A DNA stretch of 64,000 bases from Vibrio sp. 99-70-13A1 (GTDB taxonomy: Bacteria; Pseudomonadota; Gammaproteobacteria; Enterobacterales; Vibrionaceae): positions 307,712-371,711 of the forward strand of contig NZ_VTXD01000002.1 of the NCBI RefSeq assembly GCF_013114625.1, given 5' to 3'. Shown one piece after another: positions 42,410 to 52,215 of this stretch; positions within the stretch are counted from its first letter, which is position 1; each line of letters opens with the position of its first letter. Under the pieces are notes generated by a model. That model had not been told where the DNA came from. It searched no databases and worked only from the letters and a program-made list of their open reading frames with translations. Both the position numbers and the translations under genes were made by a program.

Positions 42410-43405
42410 TTAAAACCATTTTTTCCAGTAAAAATATGCGCCGAGCAGCCCAGTACAACCTACACAAATACCTACAACGATCCAAAATGCAGCGCCATTT
42501 TCTATCCCTGGCATTCCTCCTACGTTTACTCCCATAAGACCTGTAAAGAAACCAAGGGGGAGAAAAATAGCGGCAACAACAGTTAAAACGTAACTACGAT
42601 TATTTAGCTGTTCTGACACTCTGCTAAGCAATTCCTCTTTCACCATTGTGGCCCGTTCCTTTATAGTATCAACATCCTCAACATACCGAACTTGCTTATC
42701 TGCAATGCTACGTAAGGCTAGCCGGTCAATATCATCCAGCCAATTTAGAGGCTCTAATACTAATTTATTTAAGGCTTCTCTTTGGGGAGCGATATAACGC
42801 CGAATACCAACACATTGCTGCTTTACTCTTAGCAATGTAGAACGTAGTTCACTAGGTTCATCAACAAAGAGGGCTTCTTCAATTTCCGATACGTTATCTT
42901 CTAAGAGATTAATCGTGTCATTCATCCTTGTAACAATACGGTCTGCCCAACAAACAAGTAAGCCACTCGTAGATATAGGTCCCGACTTATCTTCTAAGCT
43001 AGCTAATACATCTTGGGTCGAGGTCAACACCCTTTTTCTTGTACTAATCAGAGTTTTTCCATTTGCCCAAACTCTCACTGACACCATATCTTCTGGGTTT
43101 TCGCCCCTATTTAGGTTTACCCCCCTCAAAACAAGAAGCAAGTTGTTATCTCGAGTAAGAGCATGAGGGCGATTTTCAGGGCTAAGCAAGCCATCGACCG
43201 CAATCTCATTCAGCCCGCTGCAGTCTCTAATCCAGTTTTGTGCTTCAATGTCGCTATAATCGAAATGCAACCAAAGCCCTAATTGTTCGCAGCTTAAACC
43301 ATTGACCTCTGACCAACTCAACTGTTGGCTCCCGCCGGAACCATCTAGCAACATTGCGTGTATGAATCCACTCGGTTCTTTTTCTGAATAGACAAACTGA
43401 GACAT
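42410..43405 (-). CDS. zntB: ZntB-type zinc transporter (CorA superfamily)
   Basis: A protein of about 331 residues. It has a large soluble N-terminal funnel domain with long helices (about 1-265), then two C-terminal transmembrane helices separated by GVNVGGMPGIE, the ZntB form of the CorA GMN loop. ZntB moves zinc across the inner membrane. Start 43405 is chosen because GAGGA lies 7 bp upstream. A CorA role in magnesium transport is less likely given the loop. Confidence 0.88.
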   Translation of the reverse strand: MSQFVYSEKEPSGFIHAMLLDGSGGSQQLSWSEVNGLSCEQLGLWLHFDYSDIEAQNWIRDCSGLNEIAVDGLLSPENRPHALTRDNNLLLVLRGVNLNRGENPEDMVSVRVWANGKTLISTRKRVLTSTQDVLASLEDKSGPISTSGLLVCWADRIVTRMNDTINLLEDNVSEIEEALFVDEPSELRSTLLRVKQQCVGIRRYIAPQREALNKLVLEPLNWLDDIDRLALRSIADKQVRYVEDVDTIKERATMVKEELLSRVSEQLNNRSYVLTVVAAIFLPLGFFTGLMGVNVGGMPGIENGAAFWIVVGICVGCTGLLGAYFYWKKWF

Positions 43406-43542
43406 ATTTTTCCTCATAACCAATGTAAAAAACCATTCCTACTTCAATATGCATGGCTATCGATCTTAGAGATAACTCTTTCTCTAGTTAGATGGAAGAT
43501 AGAATCATTAAAATAGGAAAATGTGTTGTCATGAATAACGAA

Positions 43543-44331
43543 TTACAGTAACCGATTTTTATACTGTTCAGGCGTTTGATTGGCGTATTTTTTGAACATT
43601 GAAATGAAGGGGCTAGCTTGGTTGTAACCTAGCGTTAGCGCTACTTCTTTTACCGACTGCCCATTTCTTAGTAAGTCCATTGAATATAAATAACGCACTC
43701 TTAATCGCCATTCAGTAAAGCTCATTCCTAGCTCGCTTTGACAGTGCCGAGACAGCGTTCTTTCCGTGGTATGCACTCGTTCAGCCCAATCCCGTAGTGA
43801 TACATCTTCCGTTGGGTTCTCTTCTATTGAAGCTAAAATAGGCGCTAAGTATTTGTTGTCGGTAGAGGGTAAAAAGTGGTGCTCAACTTGCTGTTCCGCC
43901 AGTTGATCCAACAAGACTTGAACCAACCGCTGATCTTGATTGCTTTGAGCTACATTGATTTCTCGATGACGAAAATCATCAATAATGGACGATACGATTG
44001 GCGTGACCTTAATAAGGCTGGCTTTATTAGGAAGATGTTGAGTCAACTCATGGGCAATATTCAAAGAACAGTAATCCAAAGGCTTTCGGTTATAGCTACA
44101 GTGGGTTACTCCTGCGGGTACCCAAATGGCTAAGTGAGGCGGTGCTAAAAAACGAGTCCCTTCCGCTTCCATTTCAAGGATCCCGCCACTGATCAGTTGT
44201 ACTTGCCCCCAAGGGTGGCTATGAACTCGCGTTTCAGTGTTAGAAAGAAACGCCTCAAAGTTCATAAATACATTAGATGGTGCTTTATCAATCGATAAAG
44301 ATGGGTGAAGGTTTCTTCTCGTTTTGCTCAA
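43543..44331 (-). CDS. AraC-family transcriptional regulator
   Basis: About 263 residues from a TTG start at 44331. The start is supported by AGGAAG 6 bp upstream; the longer frame from GTG 44436 would overlap the divergent transporter gene and would run through the candidate promoter. The N-terminal cupin (THSHPWGQVQLISGGILEME-like) binds a ligand. The C-terminal pair of HTH motifs is seen in DVSLRDWAERVHTTERTLSRHC and VKEVALTLGYNQASPFISMFKKY. It probably controls the divergent EamA exporter. Confidence 0.85.
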   Translation of the reverse strand: MSKTRRNLHPSLSIDKAPSNVFMNFEAFLSNTETRVHSHPWGQVQLISGGILEMEAEGTRFLAPPHLAIWVPAGVTHCSYNRKPLDYCSLNIAHELTQHLPNKASLIKVTPIVSSIIDDFRHREINVAQSNQDQRLVQVLLDQLAEQQVEHHFLPSTDNKYLAPILASIEENPTEDVSLRDWAERVHTTERTLSRHCQSELGMSFTEWRLRVRYLYSMDLLRNGQSVKEVALTLGYNQASPFISMFKKYANQTPEQYKNRLL

Positions 44332-44365
44332 ACTTGTCTTCCTATCGCGCTCAATGTCTTTTAAA

Positions 44366-44394
44366 AGATATCTGTAACTATAACGACCTGTCAA
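44366..44394 (-). promoter_or_regulatory. Candidate promoter of the AraC-family gene
   Basis: On the minus strand a perfect -35 (TTGACA, 44394-44389) is followed, with about 17 bp spacing, by ATATCT/TATCTT as a weak -10. Transcription would begin near 44358, about 27 bp before the TTG start. Confidence 0.5.
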
Positions 44395-44430
44395 ACTCTC
44401 TTGGTCACCATAATTTGCGATGGAATTCAC

Positions 44431-45306
44431 ATGCACTATCTACTGCCATTTTTTACAGTTTGTATCTGGGGAGCGAATACCATCGTGAATAAGATGGCGG
44501 CTTCTGTCATCGAGCCCAGTGCTATGAGTTTCTATCGCTGGTTTGTCGCGATGCTAATCCTAACACCCTTCTGTGTTCACTCTGTTATTAAGCAATGGTC
44601 TGTAATACGCCCTAACTTACCTAAACTCGCTTTTCTTGCTTTGTTAGGCATGGCTTTGAATCAATCTTTAGGTTATTACGCAGGGTTAACGACCACCGCT
44701 TCAAACATGGCGTTAATCACCTCACTCGTGCCGCTAGTGAGCATATTTATCAGTGTGCCATTACTAAATAAGTCGATTTCAGGGTTAAGTATGCTGGGGG
44801 GAATTGTATCGCTGGGCGGTCTGGCTTTTATGCTAGGAAAGGGAGACCCACTATTTTTCTTGGATCAAAAGATCACCCAAGGCGATGGGTTTATGCTTAT
44901 TTCCATATTCGTTTACGCTTCATACTGCGTATTACTTAAACGTTGGAAAATGCCAATCAGCAACTGGGTCGTCATATACGTTCAAGTGGTTTTCGCTGTG
45001 CTAATGCTTGCGGTGCCATGGTTAACAAGTGATCACTTACTACCACCGAAAGAAGCGTTACCATTAATTACTTACGCGGCAATTGCAGCTTCGGTACTAG
45101 CGCCATGGATGTGGGTAAAATCGATTAACGCGATAGGGGCAGACTCTAGCGCCATGTTCATGAATTTAATCCCTGTGATTGCGATAACTTTAGCCGCAAC
45201 TTTGCTTGGAGAGACACTCGAAGTGTTCCATTTATTGGGAGGTGTGATGGTTATTCTAGGCGTCATTCTTGCTCAGCTGAAACTGACTAAACGATTTTCT
45301 AGCTAG
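44431..45306 (+). CDS. EamA/DMT-family transporter
   Basis: A protein of about 292 residues with ten transmembrane helices formed by two EamA halves. The N-terminal half begins MHYLLPFFTVCIWGANTIVNKM with the conserved WG; the second half carries the matching LAPWMWVKSINAIGA and ends with a Lys-rich tail. It is a drug/metabolite exporter-type carrier with unknown substrate. The start is set at 44431; an upstream ATG at 44401 lacks support. It is divergent from the AraC gene. Confidence 0.9.
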   Translation: MHYLLPFFTVCIWGANTIVNKMAASVIEPSAMSFYRWFVAMLILTPFCVHSVIKQWSVIRPNLPKLAFLALLGMALNQSLGYYAGLTTTASNMALITSLVPLVSIFISVPLLNKSISGLSMLGGIVSLGGLAFMLGKGDPLFFLDQKITQGDGFMLISIFVYASYCVLLKRWKMPISNWVVIYVQVVFAVLMLAVPWLTSDHLLPPKEALPLITYAAIAASVLAPWMWVKSINAIGADSSAMFMNLIPVIAITLAATLLGETLEVFHLLGGVMVILGVILAQLKLTKRFSS

Positions 45307-45321
45307 CGGCGTGGCTTCAGT

Positions 45322-45385
45322 CTGGCTAACTGGCTAACTGGCTAACTGGCTAACTGGCTAACTGGCTAACTGGCTAACTGGCTAA
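45322..45385. repeat. Eight perfect tandem copies of CTGGCTAA
   Basis: Uninterrupted 64-bp array 15 bp after the EamA stop and upstream of its terminator. No spacers of other sequence lie between units. Confidence 0.98.
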
Positions 45386-45423
45386 GCATGATGCAAAACC
45401 GAGAAACTGATTGAGCAAAAAAT

Positions 45424-45447
45424 AAGGCAAGAGAAACTCTTGCCTTT
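45424..45447. terminator. Bidirectional terminator
   Basis: AAGGCAAGAG-AAA-CTCTTGCCTT perfect stem between the convergent EamA and sbcC genes. Confidence 0.9.
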
Positions 45448-45492
45448 ATATTGAATCACGCGATCAGATGATACGTTAGCTAACGTTCACAA

Positions 45493-48400
45493 TTATGCGA
45501 CTCGATATTGAGAGTCTAAAACACTGACCCCGAGCCCGCTTTTCTTGGTCACTTTAAGCTGAACGGGGATACGTTCTTTCATTGCTTCAATGTGGCTGAT
45601 TACCCCGATCATTTTCCCAGAAGCATTCAAGTTATCTAACGCATCCAAAGCAATATCGAGGGTTTCAGCATCTAAGGTGCCAAAGCCTTCATCTAAGAAT
45701 AATGAGTCGATACTAGTTTTATGGCTCACTAAGTCAGATAGAGCAAGCGCCAGCGCTAAACTGACTAAGAAGCTTTCGCCGCCAGATAAGGTTTTCGTGT
45801 CTCGCACTGCATCCCCTTGCCACGTATCCAGTACAGAAAGCTCTAAGCCTTCTCCACCTCTACGTTGTAAAAGATAACGACCGTGTAATCGCTCAAGTTG
45901 CTGATTAGCAAGATACACAAGATTATCTAACGTCAGACCTTGTGCAAAAGTACGGAACTTATCGCCTTTCTGAGAGCCAATCAAAGAGTGAAGGTATTGG
46001 ATATCATCAAACTCTTTGCGGTACTGTTCAATTTGATCAAATAAATCTCTCTGACTCGTTCGGCGCTTTTCATCAGATTCTAACTCATTGCTCAGCTCAC
46101 CTTGCTTCTTCGCAAGGTTATCAACGGTTTCTTGCAGTTGTTCAAGTTGAGTCGATACGTCATCTAACTCAACCTTGCGCCACTCCTCCGCTTGGGGTTC
46201 AAGATCAAGCTTGCTAATATTCGCCATCGCAGCATTAACCACAGCTTGGCTGCCTTCAATACGTTTTTCTAACTGAGTTTTCAGAAGCACTAATCTTTCT
46301 CGTTCCGGCTCAATCAATAACGACGCTAAAAACTCGTCTTCATCTTGAATCGAACTCTCAGAAAGTTTTAGCTGCCAGTTTTCAAGTTTTTCCGTCACAG
46401 CAATTTGAGCTTGCTGGATGTTTCCTGCCAACATATTAATTTCAGCCGTAACGGCATCCAATTCAGATTGCACTTGCTGCGTTGTAGCCAAAACCGCTTG
46501 CTTGGCTTGCTCATGAGTGGTGACTCGTTTAGTGCTTAAATCACGCTCTTGCTCTACCGATTTATCTTGGAATAAGTCACTACGCTCGCCCTTCAATTGC
46601 AGTAATTGCTCAGTAGTATTTTTCACCAGCTTATCTTGTTCAGCCGTTGATTCCGTCAGCTCATTCAACTTTTCATTGAGCGTTAACGTATCTTTTTTCA
46701 AATCAGATAGTTGCTGCTGGTAAATGGTCAATGACTGGTTCGCAGCTTTCCATTGATTGGCATCTTCATGTTTCTGGTTAAACCATGCATCAAGAGCCAC
46801 GCCTTCTTCTATTATGAAGCCAGTATTTTGAATGCTACTTCTCAGTTCAGACTCTAACTGAGATAACTCTAACTGTGCCTTTTCTGTTTGTTCTTTAAGG
46901 CTTGTTAGTTGCTGCTGGGAGGCTTCAACTTTTTGATTATCTAATTGATACTGAGACTGTAAATTCTGAACAGAAAGAAGCATCTGATTCTTCTCATCTG
47001 AAGTCGCTTGAACAAGCGCTTCGGCTTTATGTAATTGCTCTAGCTGTTGAGTGAGCGATTCTTTTTGATCTCTAAGTTGCTGCATCAAAATCTGAATCGC
47101 GCCAGATTCAGTGATCGGCAAATCTATTTTTTGCGGTACACACTGCTGTTGCCAGTGATTCATTGCCGATTCGATTTGTTCGTTCAGCCACACTTCGCGC
47201 GCTTCGAATTCCGTTTGTTGGCGAGTCAAGGTATCCAGTTCATTACGAATATCGCGACCTTGCTGCTCTACTTTTTCTAGCCCAAGTTCTGCTTGCTGTA
47301 GCTGTTCATGCAACTCTTCATCATGAGTCATACCCTCCACGTCATCAGAAGCGACAGCTTTAGGGTGCTCCAATGCACCACATAAAGGGCACTCTTCCCC
47401 ATCCACTAATTGAGCGCGATAATGGGCTAAGTGCCCTTCTTGCGTAATCAATTGTTTAGTCGATGCGACCAGTAATTTTTGAGACTGATAATGACCAAGT
47501 AACTGTTCTCGTTTTTCTTCAAGTTGCTTTTTCGTTTGCTTTGCTTCTTGAAGCCAGAAGTGTTTTTGCTGCTGCTCTGTTGTGAACTGAACCCAATTAG
47601 ATTGGATACTTAACAGTGGAACTTCCAACGCTAATTGTGCAGTTAACGCGCCCAACTCACGTTCTAAAGACGATTTGTTATGGACAAGCAATAATGCATT
47701 TAAGCTTTGGCTCGCGGCATCGTGCTTTAGAGTTACGTCACTTTGTTGTTGCTCAGCAGCCTGTAGTTTCAATTTACTTTGGGCTAATAAGCCCGTTTGG
47801 TCTTCACACTGCTTGCTTGTCATAAGAACATTGCGTTGTAGCTCAGAAACCGTCAGCTGTCCTTTCTGGCATTGGCTGTGTTGTGCTTTCCAACCTTGTA
47901 GTTGAACTTCAACATTTTCATCATTTGAATGCTGTTCAAGGTATTGAACTTGCTTGTCTAACTGTGAGTTGAGACTTGTGGTTTGCTCATCCGTATTTTT
48001 CAAAGACACTTGAATTTGAGCCAAAGAACTTAACAATGAAGACTGTTTCGAAGCTTCAACCTGACTCTGCTTTTCTAGTTGTGCAATTTGACCATCAAGC
48101 GGCACAACCTTTTGATTGATTAGATTTTCTTGTTCAAGATGACGTTGCTTTTCTTGCTCTAAATTGGTGTCAGCCGTTGTTAACTCTCGGCTTTTTTCAT
48201 CAAATGAGGCTTGCGTAGCAATTAGCTGTTCGCTCTTAGCTTGGTTCTGTTTTTCTAAACACGTTAACTGACGTCCAGATTCTTGCCACAAAGTATGAGG
48301 AGTTCGAAGCTTTTCAGCAGGTTCACTTTTAGCTAACTTTTCCATCTCTGAAGCTGAATTTTCTAGCGCTGTTTTTGCCCCAGTAAACTCGGTTTCAGCT

Positions 48401-49182
48401 TGGCTCAATTCAAGGCTAAGTTTTTGATGTTGGTTCCACCAGTTTTTATGCTCAGTTAAAGCCAGCAGGGTCTGCTTATTTGCCTTTTGTTGAAGCATTA
48501 AGTCAGACAGATCTTGAGTAAATGCTTCTATTTGCTCTGAAGTCAGTAACTGAACGCCTTCAGCCTGAGATTCCAGCTGCGCTAAACCTTGCTTCGACTG
48601 GCTATATTGTTTGTGTACACCTTCTGAGATCAAACCGTAAATTTCAGTTCCGGTCAGCTCTTCTAATAATTCAGCTCGTTCAGACTCTTTAGCATTAAGA
48701 AAGGCGGCAAACTGACCTTGGGAAAGCATCATTGACTTAGTAAATCGGGCAAAATCTAAGCCCGTTAAGGACTCAACCAGCTCTGATTTTTTCTTAATTT
48801 GGGTGGCAAGCACTTTGCCAGATTCAACCTCTGCAAGCTCTACTTGTGCAGATTGTAAATTGCCGTCTAGCTTTCCTCTTGAACGGCGCATGCTCCAAAA
48901 TGATCGATACGCTTTGCCTTTCACTTCAAACTCAACTTCCGAAAAACACTCCGCTGTGCCTCTGGTCATAATTTCGTTGTTGGACGTTGAAATAGCGCCA
49001 AGCCTTGGTGTGTTGTGATACAAACCCAAACATATCGCATCGAGCAGGGTCGTTTTACCTGCGCCTGTCGCACCCGTAATTGCAAATAATCCGTTATCGA
49101 CAAATGGGGATTGGGTAAAATCTATTTTCCACTCGCCCTTGAGTGAATTTAGGTTACCAAAGCGTAAGGTTAATATTTTCAT
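45493..49182 (-). CDS. sbcC: DNA double-strand break repair ATPase SbcC
   Basis: A 1229-residue SMC-like protein. Walker A GATGAGKT at about residues 37-44 and the C-terminal signature LSGGESFLVSLALALALSD with Walker B SLFLDEGFGTLD form the ATPase head. Two very long Gln/Glu-rich coiled coils flank a zinc hook GEECPLCG near residue 600. With SbcD it opens and trims hairpins and protein-blocked DNA ends. It overlaps sbcD by 4 bp. The C-terminal residues (KVTKKSGLGVSVLDSQYRVA) match the family. Confidence 0.97.
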   Translation of the reverse strand: MKILTLRFGNLNSLKGEWKIDFTQSPFVDNGLFAITGATGAGKTTLLDAICLGLYHNTPRLGAISTSNNEIMTRGTAECFSEVEFEVKGKAYRSFWSMRRSRGKLDGNLQSAQVELAEVESGKVLATQIKKKSELVESLTGLDFARFTKSMMLSQGQFAAFLNAKESERAELLEELTGTEIYGLISEGVHKQYSQSKQGLAQLESQAEGVQLLTSEQIEAFTQDLSDLMLQQKANKQTLLALTEHKNWWNQHQKLSLELSQAETEFTGAKTALENSASEMEKLAKSEPAEKLRTPHTLWQESGRQLTCLEKQNQAKSEQLIATQASFDEKSRELTTADTNLEQEKQRHLEQENLINQKVVPLDGQIAQLEKQSQVEASKQSSLLSSLAQIQVSLKNTDEQTTSLNSQLDKQVQYLEQHSNDENVEVQLQGWKAQHSQCQKGQLTVSELQRNVLMTSKQCEDQTGLLAQSKLKLQAAEQQQSDVTLKHDAASQSLNALLLVHNKSSLERELGALTAQLALEVPLLSIQSNWVQFTTEQQQKHFWLQEAKQTKKQLEEKREQLLGHYQSQKLLVASTKQLITQEGHLAHYRAQLVDGEECPLCGALEHPKAVASDDVEGMTHDEELHEQLQQAELGLEKVEQQGRDIRNELDTLTRQQTEFEAREVWLNEQIESAMNHWQQQCVPQKIDLPITESGAIQILMQQLRDQKESLTQQLEQLHKAEALVQATSDEKNQMLLSVQNLQSQYQLDNQKVEASQQQLTSLKEQTEKAQLELSQLESELRSSIQNTGFIIEEGVALDAWFNQKHEDANQWKAANQSLTIYQQQLSDLKKDTLTLNEKLNELTESTAEQDKLVKNTTEQLLQLKGERSDLFQDKSVEQERDLSTKRVTTHEQAKQAVLATTQQVQSELDAVTAEINMLAGNIQQAQIAVTEKLENWQLKLSESSIQDEDEFLASLLIEPERERLVLLKTQLEKRIEGSQAVVNAAMANISKLDLEPQAEEWRKVELDDVSTQLEQLQETVDNLAKKQGELSNELESDEKRRTSQRDLFDQIEQYRKEFDDIQYLHSLIGSQKGDKFRTFAQGLTLDNLVYLANQQLERLHGRYLLQRRGGEGLELSVLDTWQGDAVRDTKTLSGGESFLVSLALALALSDLVSHKTSIDSLFLDEGFGTLDAETLDIALDALDNLNASGKMIGVISHIEAMKERIPVQLKVTKKSGLGVSVLDSQYRVA

Positions 49183-50411
49183 TCTGCTGAATCCTTATGC
49201 TCAATGTCCGACACAATTTGTTTAAAAGTCTGAGTAATTCGTTCTTTGCGATTTTGCTGATCTTCACCTTCAAACACTTCAAGTTCTAAGCGTTTTGAAA
49301 ACACATCAAACGGCGTTAATTCAGCCAAAGTCTCATTGTTTTGTTGGCTCAAAGAAGCCGAATAGTTTTCACGTGCACGGCGTAATTGAAGTACTTCAAT
49401 GTTGGTGCCTTCGACCATGTCTTGTATGCGGTTCTGCAAATCAGATAGGTAATCTTGTACTTTCACTTCAACCGATACCCATACGTTCTCTTCCGAATAG
49501 TCGGTTGCTAATTCCTTTAGTTTGCTTTCGACTTCTTGTAAGTCTCCTTTCACACTCTCCATCGCTTGAAATCTAGGGACAGAAATCGTTTCAATTACAC
49601 TGACTTTATCTGCTTCAAATTCAACCATCACAACCTGTTTCTCTGACTTTAATTCATCAAAACTCAATGGAATAGGCGACCCGCTGTAACGAATATGCTG
49701 CTTCTTCGCCACAATTTGAGGGCGGTGAATATGCCCCAATGCAATGTAGTCCGCTGGCGGAAAACCTTTTGCATCAAAGCCATCGAGGGTTCCAATATAA
49801 ATATCACGGACAGATTCCGACGTAGTAACACCAAGTGCGGTTAAGTGCCCAGTAGCAACTATTGGGATAGAAAGCTGATTAGACTGTCTCATTTCATTCG
49901 CGTGGTCATACAGGGAATGATAGTGCTGAGAAATAGCCTGACCCAACGCTTGCTGTTTGTCTGCGCCTGACTCACCCGCCTGACTGCTGACGACATCCCT
50001 CGCTCGAACAAAAGGCACGGCACATAGGTATGCCCCAACCTTATCTTTGTTCATTAATGGAATGATTTGCGAATCTAAATCATCACTCGTATTCGCGATA
50101 ACATGGGTATTCAAACATGCTAATAACTGTTTAGACTCATTCAATGTTGAAACGGAATCGTGGTTACCACCAAGTACCACCAACTGACACCCTAATTGAT
50201 TCAAGTCCACGACAAACTGGTTATACATTTCTCTGGCATAACTAGGTGGAGCGCCAGTATCAAACACATCTCCTGCGACAATAACGGCATTAATATCAAA
50301 AGCGGTGACTTGCTTAAGTAGCCATTGAATGAAAAGTTGATGCTCGTTTTTACGGCTTTTGGTAAAGAAATTTTGACCAAAATGCCAATCGGAAGTATGG
50401 AGAATGCGCAT
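49179..50411 (-). CDS. sbcD: Nuclease subunit SbcD
   Basis: A protein of about 410 residues with the Mre11-type phosphoesterase motifs MRILHTSDWHFGQN, VIVAGDVFDTGAPP, VVLGGNHDS, ATGHLTALG and ALGHIHRPQ, which hold the metal-binding Asp, His and Asn residues. Its C-terminal part contacts SbcC. The start at 50411 (MRILHTSDWHFG) matches the E. coli protein; an upstream in-frame codon at 50450 gives only a 13-residue extension. It is the first gene of the sbcDC pair. Confidence 0.96.
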   Translation of the reverse strand: MRILHTSDWHFGQNFFTKSRKNEHQLFIQWLLKQVTAFDINAVIVAGDVFDTGAPPSYAREMYNQFVVDLNQLGCQLVVLGGNHDSVSTLNESKQLLACLNTHVIANTSDDLDSQIIPLMNKDKVGAYLCAVPFVRARDVVSSQAGESGADKQQALGQAISQHYHSLYDHANEMRQSNQLSIPIVATGHLTALGVTTSESVRDIYIGTLDGFDAKGFPPADYIALGHIHRPQIVAKKQHIRYSGSPIPLSFDELKSEKQVVMVEFEADKVSVIETISVPRFQAMESVKGDLQEVESKLKELATDYSEENVWVSVEVKVQDYLSDLQNRIQDMVEGTNIEVLQLRRARENYSASLSQQNNETLAELTPFDVFSKRLELEVFEGEDQQNRKERITQTFKQIVSDIEHKDSAE

Positions 50412-50565
50412 AGAAAACACTGTCTGATTTAAGTGGTTTAATTGTGCCAACTAAATCTAGTAGTGAAAAGGAAATCTCTGCTTTAATTCTTATGTCGTTA
50501 GGTATATTGTTTCTATTAAGTAACTGACTTGTTAATCAATAAAATATAATAATTAGGAACAGTGT

Positions 50566-51069
50566 ATGAGCGGTAGTCAAAACAGACTAAGCGGTAAACG
50601 CGATGTCACTTTACGCTTTTTAGCAGAACCAGGGGATGTGAACTTCGGCGGTAAAGTACACGGCGGCGCAGCAATGAAATGGATCGATTTAGCCGCTTAC
50701 GCATGTTCTGCGGGTTGGAGTGGTAAATATTGTATTACTGCTTACGCTGGGGGAATTCGTTTTGTTGCACCTATTCATGTAGGCAACCTTGTTGAAGTAA
50801 GTGCCAAAGTTATTTATACCGGTTCTTCTTCTATGCATATCGCAATCGATGTTCAAGCTAGCGACCCTAAAGAACTTAACAATCGATTGACGACTCACTG
50901 CATCGTTATCATGGTTGCTGTTGATGAAAATGGCTCACCAACTAAGGTGCCAGAATGGATACCTGAGACCGATGAAGATATTGAACTTCGTGATTCTGCG
51001 ATTCGCTTAATGAACATGCGTAAACAGATTGGCGAAGAGATGGAAGCTCACGTTAAGTATCTAAAATAA
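50566..51069 (+). CDS. Acyl-CoA thioesterase (YciA/BACH-type hotdog)
   Basis: A 167-residue hotdog thioesterase. NFGGKVHGGAAMKWIDLAAYACSAGWSGKYCITAYAGGI carries the GGxxxxxxD-like active-site helix and the following strand. It hydrolyses acyl-CoA, probably of broad chain length. The C-terminal helix (RLMNMRKQIGEEMEAHVKYLK) is long for the family. It is divergent from sbcD. Confidence 0.88.
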   Translation: MSGSQNRLSGKRDVTLRFLAEPGDVNFGGKVHGGAAMKWIDLAAYACSAGWSGKYCITAYAGGIRFVAPIHVGNLVEVSAKVIYTGSSSMHIAIDVQASDPKELNNRLTTHCIVIMVAVDENGSPTKVPEWIPETDEDIELRDSAIRLMNMRKQIGEEMEAHVKYLK

Positions 51070-51147
51070 CTGCCTCTCATAAGCACTCTCAGTTAAGCAG
51101 TTTAGATAAAAACAACATCTAAATGCTCAACATTGAATCTAAATGAT

Positions 51148-51212
51148 AAAACCTAGCTCATTCTCTTTTTACTTACTTTCATAGAGAAAAATCCAAGGGC
51201 TGGGTTTTATTT
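51148..51212 (+). terminator. Possible terminator downstream of the thioesterase gene
   Basis: AAAACCTAGC at 51148-51157 pairs with GCTGGGTTTT at 51199-51208 (one G-U), enclosing an inner TTCTCT/AGAGAA hairpin. A short T-rich ATTT follows. The rest of 51070-51456 holds nothing recognised. Confidence 0.45.
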
Positions 51213-51456
51213 ACTGACGACATGACTAGCGACTCTTCATTAGATCATCTTAAACCGTCGTATATTTTTAATCGTATTTTATAATCAACCACACTCACAC
51301 CTATCGGTTGTTGAGCGATTTATACACTTTTCCTTCCATTCTTTTACAGAATATCGACTCTGAACACTTTTTAAACTGCCGTGTAATATATTCGTCATTT
51401 TGCTTTGCTTAAATGCCACTTCTAATAATGGACTTGCCTATATTCAGGAGTAACCC

Positions 51457-51702
51457 TTGAGCATCACACGCACCACGCTAAGCGAATCAACTCTCAACAA
51501 TTTAAAAGCAGTGGAATATCAGTGGGTTCGAACATTGTATGTGGAAGGTTATAATAGCGATGAGATCAATCACTATATTCAAGCTTGTTTTGGCGGGGAT
51601 AACACCTTTGCTGATCTCTTTCGTAAAGTCGCGTTAAATCAAGAAAGTATCTATGTTTTGCTACAGCACCAAGGGTGTGCTCCCTCTAATCGAGAGTTTT
51701 AA
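51457..51702 (+). CDS. Small protein of unknown function
   Basis: An 81-residue protein with two amphipathic helices (STLNNLKAVEYQWVRTLYVEGYNSDEINHYIQACF and ADLFRKVALNQESIYVLLQHQ). No membrane segment, signal or known motif is seen. The start is TTG at 51457 with CAGGAGT ending about 7 bp upstream. The good ribosome-binding site and helical pattern make it a likely gene. Confidence 0.55.
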   Translation: MSITRTTLSESTLNNLKAVEYQWVRTLYVEGYNSDEINHYIQACFGGDNTFADLFRKVALNQESIYVLLQHQGCAPSNREF

Positions 51703-52060
51703 AGTAGCTAGAATAACTATTTCTGAATCAGTCGGATTATATTCCAAAAGATCAAATACCGCTTAATTTACGGTCTTCTTACGCTTAATAATGAATCCGA
51801 TTAGGGTCTCCACTTTGCAGGTCGAAAGCTTGGCTTAATCAGACACTCCCTTCTTACAATACAACACCTTGCTCATGCATCATTTTGTACATGTAATGAG
51901 CTTCTGTTACATCTTAATCGTTGAACTCTCACGCAGCTCAGAATGAGTATTGTATTAATAGAACTGCCCTTCTCTATACTCAAATCCATCAACTTGACCT
52001 CTATTGATAATTTAGTTTCCAACGACTATTTATTAGCTAAAGTGATTTTAGAGTAGGCAT
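51703..52060. other. Intergenic region without recognised genes
   Basis: About 360 bp after the small gene. I see only a weak dyad (TCGGATT/AATCCGA, about 51733 and 51793) and no ORF. Confidence 0.5.
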
Positions 52061-52087
52061 AAAAAAACCCAAGCATCTGCTTAGGTT
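52061..52087 (-). terminator. Strong intrinsic terminator on the minus strand
   Basis: Stem AACC(C)AAGCA/TGCTT(A)GGTT with one mismatch, and a run of seven A on the plus strand (52061-52067), i.e. U7 in the minus-strand RNA. It lies about 170 bp beyond malG with no other minus-strand gene in between. Confidence 0.85.
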
Positions 52088-52215
52088 CTGGTTACAAATC
52101 ACTATTAATGGTTAACGGCGTAAGGAACCTCATTAATAGCTAGCTATGCGTAACACTAGAGTTACTCTTATTACTGATCAGCGGCCAAACCAAATAGTGT
52201 AATAAGAATGCCAAT

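Noticed and set aside
44332..44436. N-terminal extension of the AraC-family protein from a GTG at 44436
   Set aside because: It would overlap the divergent transporter start and read through a perfect -35 element, while TTG 44331 has an AGGAAG ribosome-binding site and gives the normal family length.
45322..45385. Tandem array considered as a CRISPR
   Set aside because: Units are only 8 bp, with no unique spacers and no cas genes nearby.
45590..49018. Several plus-strand ORFs of 66-95 codons across sbcC
   Set aside because: They are shadows of a clear 1229-residue SbcC frame and lack ribosome-binding sites and family features.
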